64,000 nucleotides of DNA from CAWBXL01 sp963837365. GTDB taxonomy: Bacteria; Acidobacteriota; Terriglobia; Terriglobales; Acidobacteriaceae. Positions within the stretch are counted from its first letter, which is position 1. The number at the start of each line of letters is the position of its first letter. This document shows positions 54,200 to 63,223 of this stretch, piece after piece. The notes under the pieces were generated by a model. It was not told the DNA's origin. It did not search any database and worked only from the letters and a program-made list of their open reading frames with translations. Location: positions 744,001 through 808,000 of the forward strand of contig CAWIMW010000001.1 of NCBI GenBank assembly GCA_963837365.1, read 5' to 3'. The translations under genes were made by a program, and so were the position numbers.

Positions 54200-54322
54200 C
54201 GAAAGAGAAGCTTGCGGTGGTATCTTTTCTGCCCGCCAGTACAGCTCTATCACTGTTTGAGTGGCTTTGACACCGCAGTATTGCTGCTCATCCATATTGG
54301 CCGCCGATTCGGGTTGGCATCC
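54200..54322 (+). pseudogene. Decayed copy of the F420-type nitroreductase gene
   Basis: About 120 bp match the 5' part of the intact gene at 54788-55306: the translated pieces SLRWYLFCPPVQLYH and LLIHIGRRFGL line up with LLWYLFRVPVRLYY and LLTHIGRRTGL of the intact copy. The remaining three quarters are missing and the start region is altered. It is a partial tandem duplication or remnant. Confidence 0.65.
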
Positions 54323-54355
54323 AATGGGTTCTCTCTCCTAACGGTTGATACTTAA

Positions 54356-54787
54356 AGAAACCATGCTCCGTAAATAAGAACAGAGTGTCATCAGTATGGG
54401 AGTTGCCCACTGCCAGCGAACGTGATCGAATTGACAAATCCTAGCAATTGAGAAAAAATAGCTAACGCGCGCATAGTGTTTCCCCTTGTTTGTCATGTGT
54501 ATCAAACTCACTTTACTACGTGAACCGACAACCGGAATAGTATGACCAGTTCAACCCAGACCCGATAAGAACCAGACCACCTAGCACACGCCACTAAGAC
54601 TCGACTTTTCGCAACACCGAAACCAAGGACCATCAGCACTGCGAAAAACACGACCCAAATAATCCGCTCATCCATACCTATACTCTTCTCTGGCAACTTG
54701 AAGAATCTGGCCTGTTCCCCCTGGCTTTGATTTGCCTACGCAATATTAGACGCCGAAGGTGGAATAATAGAAGTCAAGGAAATCGCT
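54356..54787. other. Intergenic region without a convincing gene
   Basis: No supported gene. A 55-62 codon minus-strand frame with one hydrophobic stretch (54508-54696) has no supporting signals. Confidence 0.5.
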
Positions 54788-55306
54788 ATGGTCGCGATCA
54801 AAAAGAAAGGCTTGCTGTGGTATCTGTTTCGCGTGCCGGTACGCCTCTACTACTGGCGCCTGGGTTGGTTGTTCGGACACCGCTGTTTGCTGCTCACCCA
54901 TATTGGCCGCCGTACCGGCTTGCGGCGTCAGACGGTTTTGGAAGTCGTCGAGTACCGCAAGCAAGGTCCGGAAATTGTCGTGGCCAACGGCTTCGGCCCC
55001 AATTCTGATTGGGTCCGCAACATCGAGCAAGGGCGCGGAGAGGAGATAACTGTCGCCTCGCAACACTTCGCGGCCGAACACCGCTTCCTGGGCAAAGAAG
55101 AAGCGATGAAAGTGATCGAAAATTACGAGCACCGTAACCGGTTCATCGCCCCAATTGTCCGCCGCGGCTTTAGCTGGCTGGTAGGGTGGAAATACCGCGG
55201 GGGTGATGGTGATCGGCGACGCCTTGTCAGCCAGATTCCGTTGATCGCTTTTCGACCCGCGGCCGGGGCCGCAAGGGCTAAGCCGCTGGTCAGAAACGCG
55301 AGTTGA
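54788..55306 (+). CDS. Nitroreductase/deazaflavin (F420)-dependent oxidoreductase family protein
   Basis: A 172-residue protein of the split-barrel Ddn/F420H2-dependent reductase group. The N-terminus KKKGLLWYLFRVPVRLYYWRLG and the core LLTHIGRRTGLRRQT with EVVEYRKQGPEIVVANGFG are typical of the family. Members use reduced F420 or flavin to reduce nitro compounds or quinones. A decayed copy lies 470 bp upstream. Its 3' end overlaps the convergent BNR-type gene by 17 bp. Confidence 0.82.
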   Translation: MVAIKKKGLLWYLFRVPVRLYYWRLGWLFGHRCLLLTHIGRRTGLRRQTVLEVVEYRKQGPEIVVANGFGPNSDWVRNIEQGRGEEITVASQHFAAEHRFLGKEEAMKVIENYEHRNRFIAPIVRRGFSWLVGWKYRGGDGDRRRLVSQIPLIAFRPAAGAARAKPLVRNAS

Positions 55307-56339
55307 ATCTGACGACGGTGCCTTTGGGCCCGACGGCCCAGGCTTCAGAACCGGCAAAGCTCGACGCATTGAGGTTCTGGGGAACTAGGCGTTGCCAATG
55401 AACTGCTTTGTCCCGGCTTATGTCAGTCCCATTCGGTCCGACCGCGATCAGACCGCCAGAAGGGAGAAATCCGACCGCCGAGCGATAGCCTCCTACTTGC
55501 TTTTGTGACAAATGCCAGGTCTGGCCGGAGTCTTCCGAATACGCCGCGACTTGCTGGGCGCGATTCGGGTCTTTGTAGTCGCCTCCGACTGCCACAACGC
55601 GCGTGCCTTTGCACGCGAGGCTGAATATTCCGCTCGATGGATTTCCGCTGGCGATTGGAGTTTCCCTGACCACCCAGGATCGGCCTTGATCGGTCGAGCG
55701 AAAGACCCGGGCTGCCGGGCCACCCGTGCCGAAGAAAATCTTGCCTTCACATAATGCGATGGCAGTCCCGCTCGCGGCAAACGCGCCTTCCTTGGGTATG
55801 GCATCGGGCATGTGATCACGGAGCAGTTCTTTCCAATGCTCTCCATCGTCTGTGGTCAAAACTAGAAACTTGCCCTCCACTGGATCGCTCAGCGCGACGC
55901 AGTGTGTCATCGAATCGCAGGCCAGCGAATCAAGAAAAAAGCCCGGGCGCTTGTCCGAGTACTGCAATTGCCAACTCTGGCCGCCGTCCGTGGTTTTGTA
56001 AATTCGGGATTTGTCCCCATCTCCACTCGACATCACGTAGGCTACGTTTTCGTCCAAGGCTTCGATATCGCGGAAATCTAAGTCGCTTCCACCCCCAACG
56101 ATTAGCTGTTTCCAGGTCTTCCCATCATCACGGGAATGAAGAATCACTCCATTCGAGCCAGAAGCCCAGATGGAATAGTCAATCTGTGGCCCGTGGTTGA
56201 TCTTCTTCACGCTGATGCCGCGCAGGTTCGTGTCTAGGCCGGTGGTCTGTACCGACCACGGCGACGCATCGCCGAAGTAGAACATGATCGCCAGAAGAAC
56301 TGTGCAAACTGAGCTTGCGCAATTAAATACTGGAAACAT
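55290..56339 (-). CDS. Exported Ycf48/BNR-type beta-propeller protein
   Basis: A 349-residue protein with signal peptide (FNCASSVCTVLLAIMFYFG). Repeated Asp-box (BNR) motifs are present: SRDDGKTWKQL, TTDGGQSWQL, TTDDGEHWKEL, STDQGRSWVV and SEDSGQTWHL, giving about seven blades, as in photosystem II assembly factor Ycf48 relatives and sialidase-like propellers. No catalytic sialidase Arg set is recognised, so a structural or binding role is more likely. Confidence 0.85.
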   Translation of the reverse strand: MFPVFNCASSVCTVLLAIMFYFGDASPWSVQTTGLDTNLRGISVKKINHGPQIDYSIWASGSNGVILHSRDDGKTWKQLIVGGGSDLDFRDIEALDENVAYVMSSGDGDKSRIYKTTDGGQSWQLQYSDKRPGFFLDSLACDSMTHCVALSDPVEGKFLVLTTDDGEHWKELLRDHMPDAIPKEGAFAASGTAIALCEGKIFFGTGGPAARVFRSTDQGRSWVVRETPIASGNPSSGIFSLACKGTRVVAVGGDYKDPNRAQQVAAYSEDSGQTWHLSQKQVGGYRSAVGFLPSGGLIAVGPNGTDISRDKAVHWQRLVPQNLNASSFAGSEAWAVGPKGTVVRFNSRF

Positions 56340-56408
56340 AAAGGGATTGATCTCTGACCACGGATTCGCGCATCCATCGTATACTCTTGCGACGAGATCA
56401 ATCTGCCG

Positions 56409-56852
56409 ATGCTCAAAGTGCTCAAGCTCGACCCACGCGCCAATACACCTACGGTAGCCAATGCGGGAGAAGATTTAGGGTTCGATATTTATGCACTCGA
56501 AGACACCCTTCTTCCTCCGAATACGCCAGTGAAAGTCCGTACCGGAATCGCGGTTCACTTCGAAAAGCCCGAAGCCCCGCAGGAAAAATTCGGGTTGCTG
56601 GTGCGCGACCGGTCTTCGATGGCGTCCAAAGGAATCATCGCCAGCGGTGGGGTGATTGATGCCGGATATCGTGGCGAACTCCTGATTTTGCTTACGTCTT
56701 ATCTTTCCGGCAATTCTTTTGCCATCAGGGCCGGAGACAAAATTGCCCAGCTGATTCCGTTGCCGGTGCTTACCGGGGCGGGAGTAGTCGAAGCCGAAAC
56801 GCTATCGGCATCTTCTCGGGGGCAGGGTGGATTTGGGTCTACCGGAAAATAA
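56409..56852 (+). CDS. dut: dUTP diphosphatase
   Basis: A 147-residue trimeric-type dUTPase. All five motifs are visible in order: GEDLGFDIYA, RDRSSMASKG, GGVIDAGYRGEL, GDKIAQLIPLPV and SSRGQGGFGSTG. It hydrolyses dUTP to dUMP, lowering uracil in DNA and supplying dTMP synthesis. It ends 9 bp before the convergent ppc gene. Confidence 0.96.
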   Translation: MLKVLKLDPRANTPTVANAGEDLGFDIYALEDTLLPPNTPVKVRTGIAVHFEKPEAPQEKFGLLVRDRSSMASKGIIASGGVIDAGYRGELLILLTSYLSGNSFAIRAGDKIAQLIPLPVLTGAGVVEAETLSASSRGQGGFGSTGK

Positions 56853-56861
56853 ACGTCCGAT

Positions 56862-59636
56862 CTAGCCCGTATTGTGCAACCCAGCCGCAATTCCATTGAT
56901 GGTCGCCCCCAATGCGTAATTGAGCGCATCAGTGTTTTCGCCCGCCCGCTTGCGGCGTAATAAATCCACTTGCACCAGGCTCATCGGATCCACATAAGGA
57001 TTGCGCAGGCGGATGGAACGCAGCAATACCGGATTAGTTTCCAGCAATTCTTTCTGTCCGGTCACCGAAAGAATCATTTGTCGCGTCCGTTCAAATTCTT
57101 CAGTGATCATCTGCCAGACACGCTCGCGCAGACCGCCGTTGGTTACCAGTGAGGCATACAACCGGGCGATGGTCAAATCAGCTTTCGACATCGCCAGTTC
57201 GACATTGCGGACCAAATCAGTGAACAGCGGAAAGTCGCGCATCATCTCTTTAAGCATTTGCCCACGCGCGGGTTTTTCGGCGATGAAGCTTTCCAGAGCA
57301 TGTCCGATGCCGAACCATGCCGGCAGTGCGATGCGGCTTTGCATCCAACCAAAGCCCCAGGGGATGGCCCGCAGGTCTTCGAGGCGGCGGCCCTTTTGAC
57401 TGCGCCGTGACGGACGCGATCCGATTCTTGCCAACTCCAGTTGGTTCACCGGCGTCGCTTGTTCAAAATATTCCAGCACGTCGGAATTTTCCGCGACGTT
57501 GCGGCGATAAAACTGGTAGGCGCACTCGGACATTTCTTCCATCGCGCTGTCCCACTCACGCGCAGCGTCGGGCTGCTCGCTTGGCCGAATCAAAACTTCG
57601 AGACATGCGGCGATCATGATTTCCAGGTTCCATTCCGCCAGCACCGGATCGGCGTATTTCCAATTCAAAACTTCGCCTTGTTCGGTAATGCGGATTTCTC
57701 CCGAAAAATCTCCCACCGGCTGGGCCAGAATGGCGCGATGGGTCGGCCCGCCGCCGCGTCCTACGGTTCCACCACGGCCATGGAACAGGCGCAGCTGAAC
57801 GTCGTTCTCGCGGGCCGCACGATGCAATGAGCGGTGCGCCTTGTACAGCTCCCAGATGCTGGTGAGCATGCCTCCGTCTTTGTTTGAATCGGAGTAGCCG
57901 AGCATCACCTCTTGCCAGCGTCCCCAGGAGTTAAGCAGCGGAATGTATTCCTTTGTCCGCCAAACCTTCTCCATGATTTCAGCCGAGGCGCGCAGCGATT
58001 CGATGGACTCAAACAGCGGTATCGGCATCAGGCCCGGGTCGTGTTTCGTTGCTGCCAAACAAACGCCGCTGACTTCGGCAAGTTTCAAAACCGCAAGAAC
58101 ATCCTCTTTCGACTCAACCCCGCTAATGACATAATTGCGAATCGCCGAGGCCGGGAAGCCCTTTTTTAACTGTGCAACCTTACGAAATGTCTCGAGCAGC
58201 TCAATGGAAGGTGTAGAGAGCCCAGCCGGAACATCCAGCGGAGAATTACTTTTCCACCCTTCCGGGATTTCCTCCATGGCCTTGGCGTGAACCCGGGCAT
58301 GTTGGCGGATGTCAAGCGTCGCCAGATGGAGTCCGAAAGTTGCAACCTTGCGCAGCAGCGAATCAAGAAACAGCTCTGCCAGCGGTTGGCCGTGGCTGGC
58401 GCAAAGCCCATCGCGAATCAAAAGCAGATCGTCCCGCAACTCGTCGGCGGAAGCATAGGCCATGCCTTCAGATTCAGAACGATTATGATGAAGCCGGGCA
58501 GCAATAAAGCTGATAAACCGCCGATACAACTCGGTTGGCGAAATCCGCGCCGCTGAATGCACATCTTCCCCCAGAGCTTTGCTGTACTCCTCCAGGCGAT
58601 GGCGGAGCTTGCGGGAAAACTTCACTTCGCGGGACGACGAACTGAGGCGGCGAGAGATGTGTCCTAACTCATCCATGTAGTGGTCGAGAATGGTGTTGCG
58701 GGCTCTCTCCAGGGCCTCGCGCGTGGATTCTGGTGTGACAAATGGGTTGCCGTCGCGGTCGCCGCCAATCCAGGAGCCGAACTTGATCAACTCGGGCAAT
58801 TCACGGGCGTCGAGCGTGACACCGTAGACTTCGCGGAATGAATTGGCAATCTCTTCATATATCCGCGGCAGGCTTTCGAAGATGGACATGGGATAAACGT
58901 CAAGACCCATGCGGATTTCATCGGTGACCAGCGGCCGTTCCACGCGGACTTCGTCGGTCTGCCAAAGAGACGTAATTTCGGCGTGAATCAGTGCTTCGTG
59001 CTGGGCCGCATCGGCGGAGGGCAAGGGTAAATGGTCAAGATTAGCCAGTTGTTGCGTGATGCGTCCACGCTTGAGCAAGACCGTTCGGCGCGCGACCTCG
59101 GTCGGGTGCGCAGTAAAAACCGGAGTCACTCTTACTTTTCCCAGAGTCTCAAGCGCGTCCTTCGCACTGATCCCAGCCGCATGCCAGCGCCGAAGAGTTC
59201 CACGAAAAGATCCCGCCAGTGGTGGCTGCTCGGTATGCAGCTTGCTCGCACGACGGCGGCGTTTGCGGTGATTGGTTTCGGCCAGGTTGGTCAGCTCGAA
59301 ATAGATCGCAAATGCTTTGGTGATGCGATAGGCATCGGCGACATCCAGCCCGGCAATGGCATCACGGGCCTTGGCCATTTGCGGATCTTCAAAGTTTAGA
59401 GCAGCGGCCTCGAGCCGGGACTGTTCGCGGTGGCGGATCAGCAGATGGCGAAGTTCTTCGACAACGTTGTAAAGGCGCTTTCCCTCCTGCTCGACGATCA
59501 CCCGTCCCAGCAACTTCCCCAAAGAACGGACATCCCGCCGCAGGGGCAGCTCTTTCAGGGGATCAGCCGTGCCCGCCGTCAGCTCCGCCAGACGGCTGGG
59601 TTGGTCGTCGGGACTCCAGAGGGGATTTTCGCCCAT
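56862..59636 (-). CDS. ppc: Phosphoenolpyruvate carboxylase
   Basis: A 924-residue PEP carboxylase of normal bacterial length. Catalytic His177 (VTPVFTAHPTEVARRTVL), the substrate loop GYSDSNKDGG and FHGRGGTVGRGGGPTH are all intact, as is the C-terminal region (ALRRKRAGE-like variant LLRRKRAGENTDALN). It carboxylates PEP to oxaloacetate as an anaplerotic step. It is monocistronic as far as seen. Confidence 0.97.
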   Translation of the reverse strand: MGENPLWSPDDQPSRLAELTAGTADPLKELPLRRDVRSLGKLLGRVIVEQEGKRLYNVVEELRHLLIRHREQSRLEAAALNFEDPQMAKARDAIAGLDVADAYRITKAFAIYFELTNLAETNHRKRRRRASKLHTEQPPLAGSFRGTLRRWHAAGISAKDALETLGKVRVTPVFTAHPTEVARRTVLLKRGRITQQLANLDHLPLPSADAAQHEALIHAEITSLWQTDEVRVERPLVTDEIRMGLDVYPMSIFESLPRIYEEIANSFREVYGVTLDARELPELIKFGSWIGGDRDGNPFVTPESTREALERARNTILDHYMDELGHISRRLSSSSREVKFSRKLRHRLEEYSKALGEDVHSAARISPTELYRRFISFIAARLHHNRSESEGMAYASADELRDDLLLIRDGLCASHGQPLAELFLDSLLRKVATFGLHLATLDIRQHARVHAKAMEEIPEGWKSNSPLDVPAGLSTPSIELLETFRKVAQLKKGFPASAIRNYVISGVESKEDVLAVLKLAEVSGVCLAATKHDPGLMPIPLFESIESLRASAEIMEKVWRTKEYIPLLNSWGRWQEVMLGYSDSNKDGGMLTSIWELYKAHRSLHRAARENDVQLRLFHGRGGTVGRGGGPTHRAILAQPVGDFSGEIRITEQGEVLNWKYADPVLAEWNLEIMIAACLEVLIRPSEQPDAAREWDSAMEEMSECAYQFYRRNVAENSDVLEYFEQATPVNQLELARIGSRPSRRSQKGRRLEDLRAIPWGFGWMQSRIALPAWFGIGHALESFIAEKPARGQMLKEMMRDFPLFTDLVRNVELAMSKADLTIARLYASLVTNGGLRERVWQMITEEFERTRQMILSVTGQKELLETNPVLLRSIRLRNPYVDPMSLVQVDLLRRKRAGENTDALNYALGATINGIAAGLHNTG

Positions 59637-59699
59637 AGGGAAATATATTACAGAAAGGGACTGCGGGTAGTTCGCGTTAGCCAGAGCAAGGGAGGTGGA

Positions 59700-59832
59700 G
59701 GTTCATATCAGTGCAGTGGCTTCAGCCCTGTCGTTCGAGAAATGGTGAGATTGAAGGCGCGCCCAACGGCGCGGGCCCCAATTCGTCTTCGCAATTGCTG
59801 GCAGGGCTGATGCCACTGCCCTGATACGAACC
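59700..59832. repeat. Imperfect inverted repeat, family copy 2
   Basis: The ends GGTTCATATCAG and CTGATACGAACC pair with one mismatch, continuing inward as GTGGCTTCAGCCCTG against CAGGGCTGATGCCAC. The element shares the GTATCAGGGCA core with 20825-21066 but is shorter. It has no coding content. Confidence 0.7.
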
Positions 59833-59851
59833 TTAGTGATTTCCGTTCCCG

Positions 59852-60544
59852 TTAGCCGGAACCTGCTTCCAGCATTCGCAGAATTTCCAACGGCTCAGGG
59901 CGTTCCGTGTAATCCTCATTCGCCGAAGCGTATAAAACGGTGCCATCGCATCCAATGATGAAATTTGCGGGTAGCGGCAGCTCCCAGCTTTCGTCCCCAT
60001 TCGCGTGAGGCAAGTTGACAAAGACGCGCTTGTAAAGCGCCTGCTCATAGTCCGGAACTTTGTACGCCAATCCGAACTGCCGCGCGACAGCATTACCCAC
60101 ATCGCTCAGCAAAGGAAAGCGGAGCTTATGCTGGTCGTGCATGAAGAACGATTGGTGCACGGTCTGTGGAGAGATTGCAACCAGTGACGCCCCCGCTTGC
60201 TGGATCTGGGGAACGATCAGGTTCATGGCTTCCATCTGACCGACGCAGAAAGGGCACCAACGGCCGCGGATGAAGCAGATGACAAGGCGCCCTTGTTTCA
60301 GTAGTTCGGCGGAGGAAATCGGCTTGCCATTGTGGTCTTTAATGTCGAAGATTGGAGCTTCGGATCCAACCTGGAGACTATGTTTTGCGACTTCGCCAGC
60401 CTTCAGTTCGGCTACGGCGCGGGCATGAATCTCGCGTGTTTCTGGCGGAACGTATTTCTCGATTAACGCTTTGCGCTCTGCATAGATTTCGCGCAAGGGA
60501 CGCAGGTCGGTCGTGTCCGATTCTTCCAGTGATCGCCATTTCAT
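59852..60544 (-). CDS. Peroxiredoxin-like (AhpC/TSA) protein
   Basis: A 230-residue thioredoxin-fold protein. An N-terminal helical extension (1-55) precedes the AhpC/TSA domain, with Cys97 and Cys100 in IRGRWCPFCVGQM, a Cys-x-x-Cys arrangement also found in the peroxiredoxin-like family rather than the usual PxxxTxxC. It probably reduces peroxides or acts as a thiol reductase; the exact activity is uncertain. No signal peptide. Confidence 0.82.
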   Translation of the reverse strand: MKWRSLEESDTTDLRPLREIYAERKALIEKYVPPETREIHARAVAELKAGEVAKHSLQVGSEAPIFDIKDHNGKPISSAELLKQGRLVICFIRGRWCPFCVGQMEAMNLIVPQIQQAGASLVAISPQTVHQSFFMHDQHKLRFPLLSDVGNAVARQFGLAYKVPDYEQALYKRVFVNLPHANGDESWELPLPANFIIGCDGTVLYASANEDYTERPEPLEILRMLEAGSG

Positions 60545-60550
60545 AAGGGC

Positions 60551-60624
60551 AGTGACTAGTGGCTAGTAATTAGTGGCTAGTTTCTCAGCGGGTAACTAGC
60601 CACTAACCACTAGTCACTAGCCAC
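60551..60624. repeat. CTAGTGGCTAGT-type inverted repeat
   Basis: A 74-bp segment in which AGTGACTAGTGGCTAGTAAT and following bases pair with ACTAGCCACTAACCACTAGT downstream. It sits between the peroxiredoxin-like and ffh genes. It is highly self-complementary and non-coding. Confidence 0.7.
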
Positions 60625-60629
60625 AGTTT

Positions 60630-61988
60630 TCACATCCCCGGAAACTTCATCCCCGCCATCCGCCGTGCAAAACTTGGTTTCCCCATCTGCTTGAACATCT
60701 TTCTCATCTGAGCATACTGCCGTAGCAAGTTATTGACTTCCTGAATCGAAGTCCCCGACCCGCGTGCGATCCGCTTGCGGCGGCTGCCGTTGATGACTTC
60801 GTGGTGGTCGCGCTCGTGCGCCGTCATGGAATTAATGATGGCTTCCACCCGGTTGATCTGCTTCTCGTCCACTTTGTCGGCGGCTTTTTGCAGGCCCGAA
60901 AACGGGCCGACGCTGGGGAGCATACCCAAAAGGTTCTGCATGGATCCCATCTTCTTCACTTGCCGTAACTGGTCGCGGAAGTCTTCCAAAGAAAATCCAT
61001 CGCCGGACAAAGCCTTGGCGGCCATCTCCTGTGCTTTCTTCTTATCTACAGTCTGCTCGGCCCGCTCGATGAGCGAGAGAATGTCGCCCATGCCAAGGAT
61101 GCGAGAAACAATGCGGTCGGGATGGAACGGTTCGAGCGCATCATATTTTTCGCCGACGCCAATAAACTTGATCGGCTGTCCGGTAACCTGGCGGATGGAA
61201 AGCGCCGCGCCCCCGCGGGCATCGCCGTCCATTTTGGTGAGCACCACGCCGGTGAGCGCGAGCTTTTTGTGGAATTCGTCGGCCGAGTTGACCGCATCCT
61301 GCCCGGTCATGGCGTCAGCCACAAACAGAATTTCCTGCGGATTCAGCAGCCGCTTGAGCGACTGCATCTCATCCATGAGCTGGTCGTCAATGTGCAAACG
61401 GCCGGCAGTATCCACGATGAGCACGTTGCAGCCAGCATTGATGGCCTCTTTACGCGCCTCTTTGGCCAGGCGCTCGACGGTGGCGGTGTTGCCTTCGGAG
61501 ACTTGGCCCTCGTAAATCTGCGCCTTGATCGCTTGGGCAACAACTCGTAACTGCTCACGTGCGGCCGGACGGTAAACGTCCACCGAAACCAGTAGAGGAC
61601 GATGCCCTCCATTCTTGAGCCAGTTAGCCAACTTGCCCGAGGTGGTGGTCTTACCGGAACCTTGCAGTCCGGCCATCAGCACGACTGTCGGAGGCTGCGA
61701 GGCGAACTTGAGCTTAGCGGTATCTTTGCCGAGAATTTCGACCAGCTCATCGCGAACAATCTTGATGACCTGCTCGCCGGGGGCGAGCGCAGTCATCACC
61801 TGCTGGCCGACGGCCTTGGCCTGTACCTGATCAATGAATAGCTTTACGACTTTGAAGTTAACGTCGGCTTCCAACAGCGCCAGCCGCAGTTCGCGCATGG
61901 ACTCCGCAATGTTTTCTTCATTGAGGACGGCCTGCCCGCGCAGGGTCTTGAAGGCACGCTGAAGTTTTTCCTGGAGATTCTCGAACAT
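60630..61988 (-). CDS. ffh: Signal recognition particle GTPase
   Basis: A 452-residue Ffh. N domain (1-95), G domain with Walker A GLQGSGKT (107-114), DTAGRLHID and TKMDGDARGG, and a C-terminal M domain with RRKRIARGSGTSIQEVN and a Met-rich tail (MRKMFKQMGK, RRMAGMKFPGM). It binds signal sequences of nascent membrane proteins and, with 4.5S RNA and FtsY, delivers them to the membrane. No 4.5S RNA gene was seen nearby. Confidence 0.97.
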   Translation of the reverse strand: MFENLQEKLQRAFKTLRGQAVLNEENIAESMRELRLALLEADVNFKVVKLFIDQVQAKAVGQQVMTALAPGEQVIKIVRDELVEILGKDTAKLKFASQPPTVVLMAGLQGSGKTTTSGKLANWLKNGGHRPLLVSVDVYRPAAREQLRVVAQAIKAQIYEGQVSEGNTATVERLAKEARKEAINAGCNVLIVDTAGRLHIDDQLMDEMQSLKRLLNPQEILFVADAMTGQDAVNSADEFHKKLALTGVVLTKMDGDARGGAALSIRQVTGQPIKFIGVGEKYDALEPFHPDRIVSRILGMGDILSLIERAEQTVDKKKAQEMAAKALSGDGFSLEDFRDQLRQVKKMGSMQNLLGMLPSVGPFSGLQKAADKVDEKQINRVEAIINSMTAHERDHHEVINGSRRKRIARGSGTSIQEVNNLLRQYAQMRKMFKQMGKPSFARRMAGMKFPGM

Positions 61989-62025
61989 AGCGAAGCACTA
62001 TTCTATCAGCGGAAACTAGATGTGT

Positions 62026-62141
62026 AGGGCGGACACTCATGTCCGCCCTGCCGACAGGGTTACGAATGCATGGGGTTAAGCAACTGTTTCGGCTAAAACT
62101 GCTCCGATGCTTCCAACAGGGCGGGCAAGAGTGCCCGCCCT
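62026..62141. repeat. Pair of similar 24-bp hairpins
   Basis: AGGGCGGACA-CTCA-TGTCCGCCCT (62026-62049) and AGGGCGGGCA-AGAG-TGCCCGCCCT (62118-62141) are each palindromic and resemble each other, about 70 bp apart. They lie between the ffh and flavin-reductase genes. Confidence 0.7.
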
Positions 62142-62172
62142 CCATGGCCTAATCTGCTCCGGCACGTCCGCT

Positions 62173-62811
62173 CTAACGGCCTCCTGATTTTGGTCTGACT
62201 AGTTCAAATCGCTGCGTCGTCCGGCTGTACTGAACCCCGCCCATGCGCCCAATCAGATCCAATGAATTAGGATCAAGGCGCCCATCTTTAAAGTGCTTTT
62301 CGTCAACATGCACAAAGACGATCTCGCCGATGACCAGGCTGCCACCGTGCGGGGGCGATGAGAAATCAAGAATCTGGTAGACCTTGCATTCGAAGTTCAC
62401 CGAAGATTCGGCTACGTGAGGCGGCTTTACCAGTCGTGAGGGCCGCGGCGTGACCTTGGCCAGTTCAAATTCGTTGACGGAGGAGTCGTACTCGCCGCTG
62501 GTGAGGTTCATGGCTTCGGCGACATCATAGGTCACGACGTTGACCACGAACTCTCCCGTCTCGCGCACGTTGCTTAACGTATCTTTGGTGTCACCACGAA
62601 TAGCCGTGCCTTCTCCGCGCATGCGCAGCCCCGGCGCAAATGCCAGTAGCGGGGGCCTGCCGCAGATCGCATTGAAAAATGAAAACGGCGCAAGATTGGG
62701 TTGACCTGCAACGCTTACCGTCGAAACCCAGGCAATCGGGCGGGGTGCAACCGAACTGATTAGGATGCGATAAAACTCATTGAAGGGCAGGTCAGAGGGG
62801 CGTGCGTCCAT
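62173..62811 (-). CDS. Flavin reductase-like (FMN-binding split barrel) protein
   Basis: A 212-residue protein of the DIM6/NTAB flavin reductase-like family: SVAPRPIAWVSTVSVAGQPN then APFSFFNAICGRPPLLAF near the N-terminus form the FMN-binding barrel, and GSLVIGEIVFVHVDE is typical of the second half. It is cytosolic, a possible flavin reductase or flavin oxygenase partner; substrate unknown. Confidence 0.88.
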   Translation of the reverse strand: MDARPSDLPFNEFYRILISSVAPRPIAWVSTVSVAGQPNLAPFSFFNAICGRPPLLAFAPGLRMRGEGTAIRGDTKDTLSNVRETGEFVVNVVTYDVAEAMNLTSGEYDSSVNEFELAKVTPRPSRLVKPPHVAESSVNFECKVYQILDFSSPPHGGSLVIGEIVFVHVDEKHFKDGRLDPNSLDLIGRMGGVQYSRTTQRFELVRPKSGGR

Positions 62812-62837
62812 GATGAGAATTCTACTATTCGCGCATG

Positions 62838-63161
62838 TCAGGCAGCGGAATTCACCGACCCGTCCGGCACCAGTTCATCAATCTGCACAATGGGCTGGAT
62901 GTTGGTGTAATTCGGAATGTCGCTCATGATTTGCGCCCCATAGGTTGCCATGGCGGCGAAGAACTCATCCGCACTCTTGATTTGGATCCTTGCGCTGCAA
63001 ACAAACGGAGCCGAGGGACCGGTAGTAGAAGCAATGCCCCGGCAAATTTCGATCTTCGTTTTCAATAGCCCCGCGACCATGGGAACATGCTTGCTCATGT
63101 AGTATTCAAAATCGAATTTCGCGCCTTCGTGATTGGGATAAAGTACGCTTGCCCATTGCAT
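62838..63161 (-). CDS. EthD-family small protein
   Basis: A 107-residue protein from ATG 63161, which has GAGGAGG eight bases upstream; the longer frame from 63269 lacks such a signal. A ferredoxin-like alpha/beta barrel of the EthD type: SVLYPNHEGAKFDFEYYMSKH at the start and AAMATYGAQIMSDIPNYTNI at the end. Such proteins act as small accessory or dimeric beta-barrel enzymes in aromatic and ether breakdown; the function here is open. Confidence 0.85.
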   Translation of the reverse strand: MQWASVLYPNHEGAKFDFEYYMSKHVPMVAGLLKTKIEICRGIASTTGPSAPFVCSARIQIKSADEFFAAMATYGAQIMSDIPNYTNIQPIVQIDELVPDGSVNSAA

Positions 63162-63223
63162 TTGGGACCTCCTCGAATCGCGATCTATTGTCGCAGAAGA
63201 TGAGACTACAGCAGGAATGCCAA

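Noticed and set aside
54508..54696. Minus-strand 62-codon frame with one hydrophobic segment
   Set aside because: No ribosome-binding site, no homology recognised and no operon context; a chance frame is more likely.
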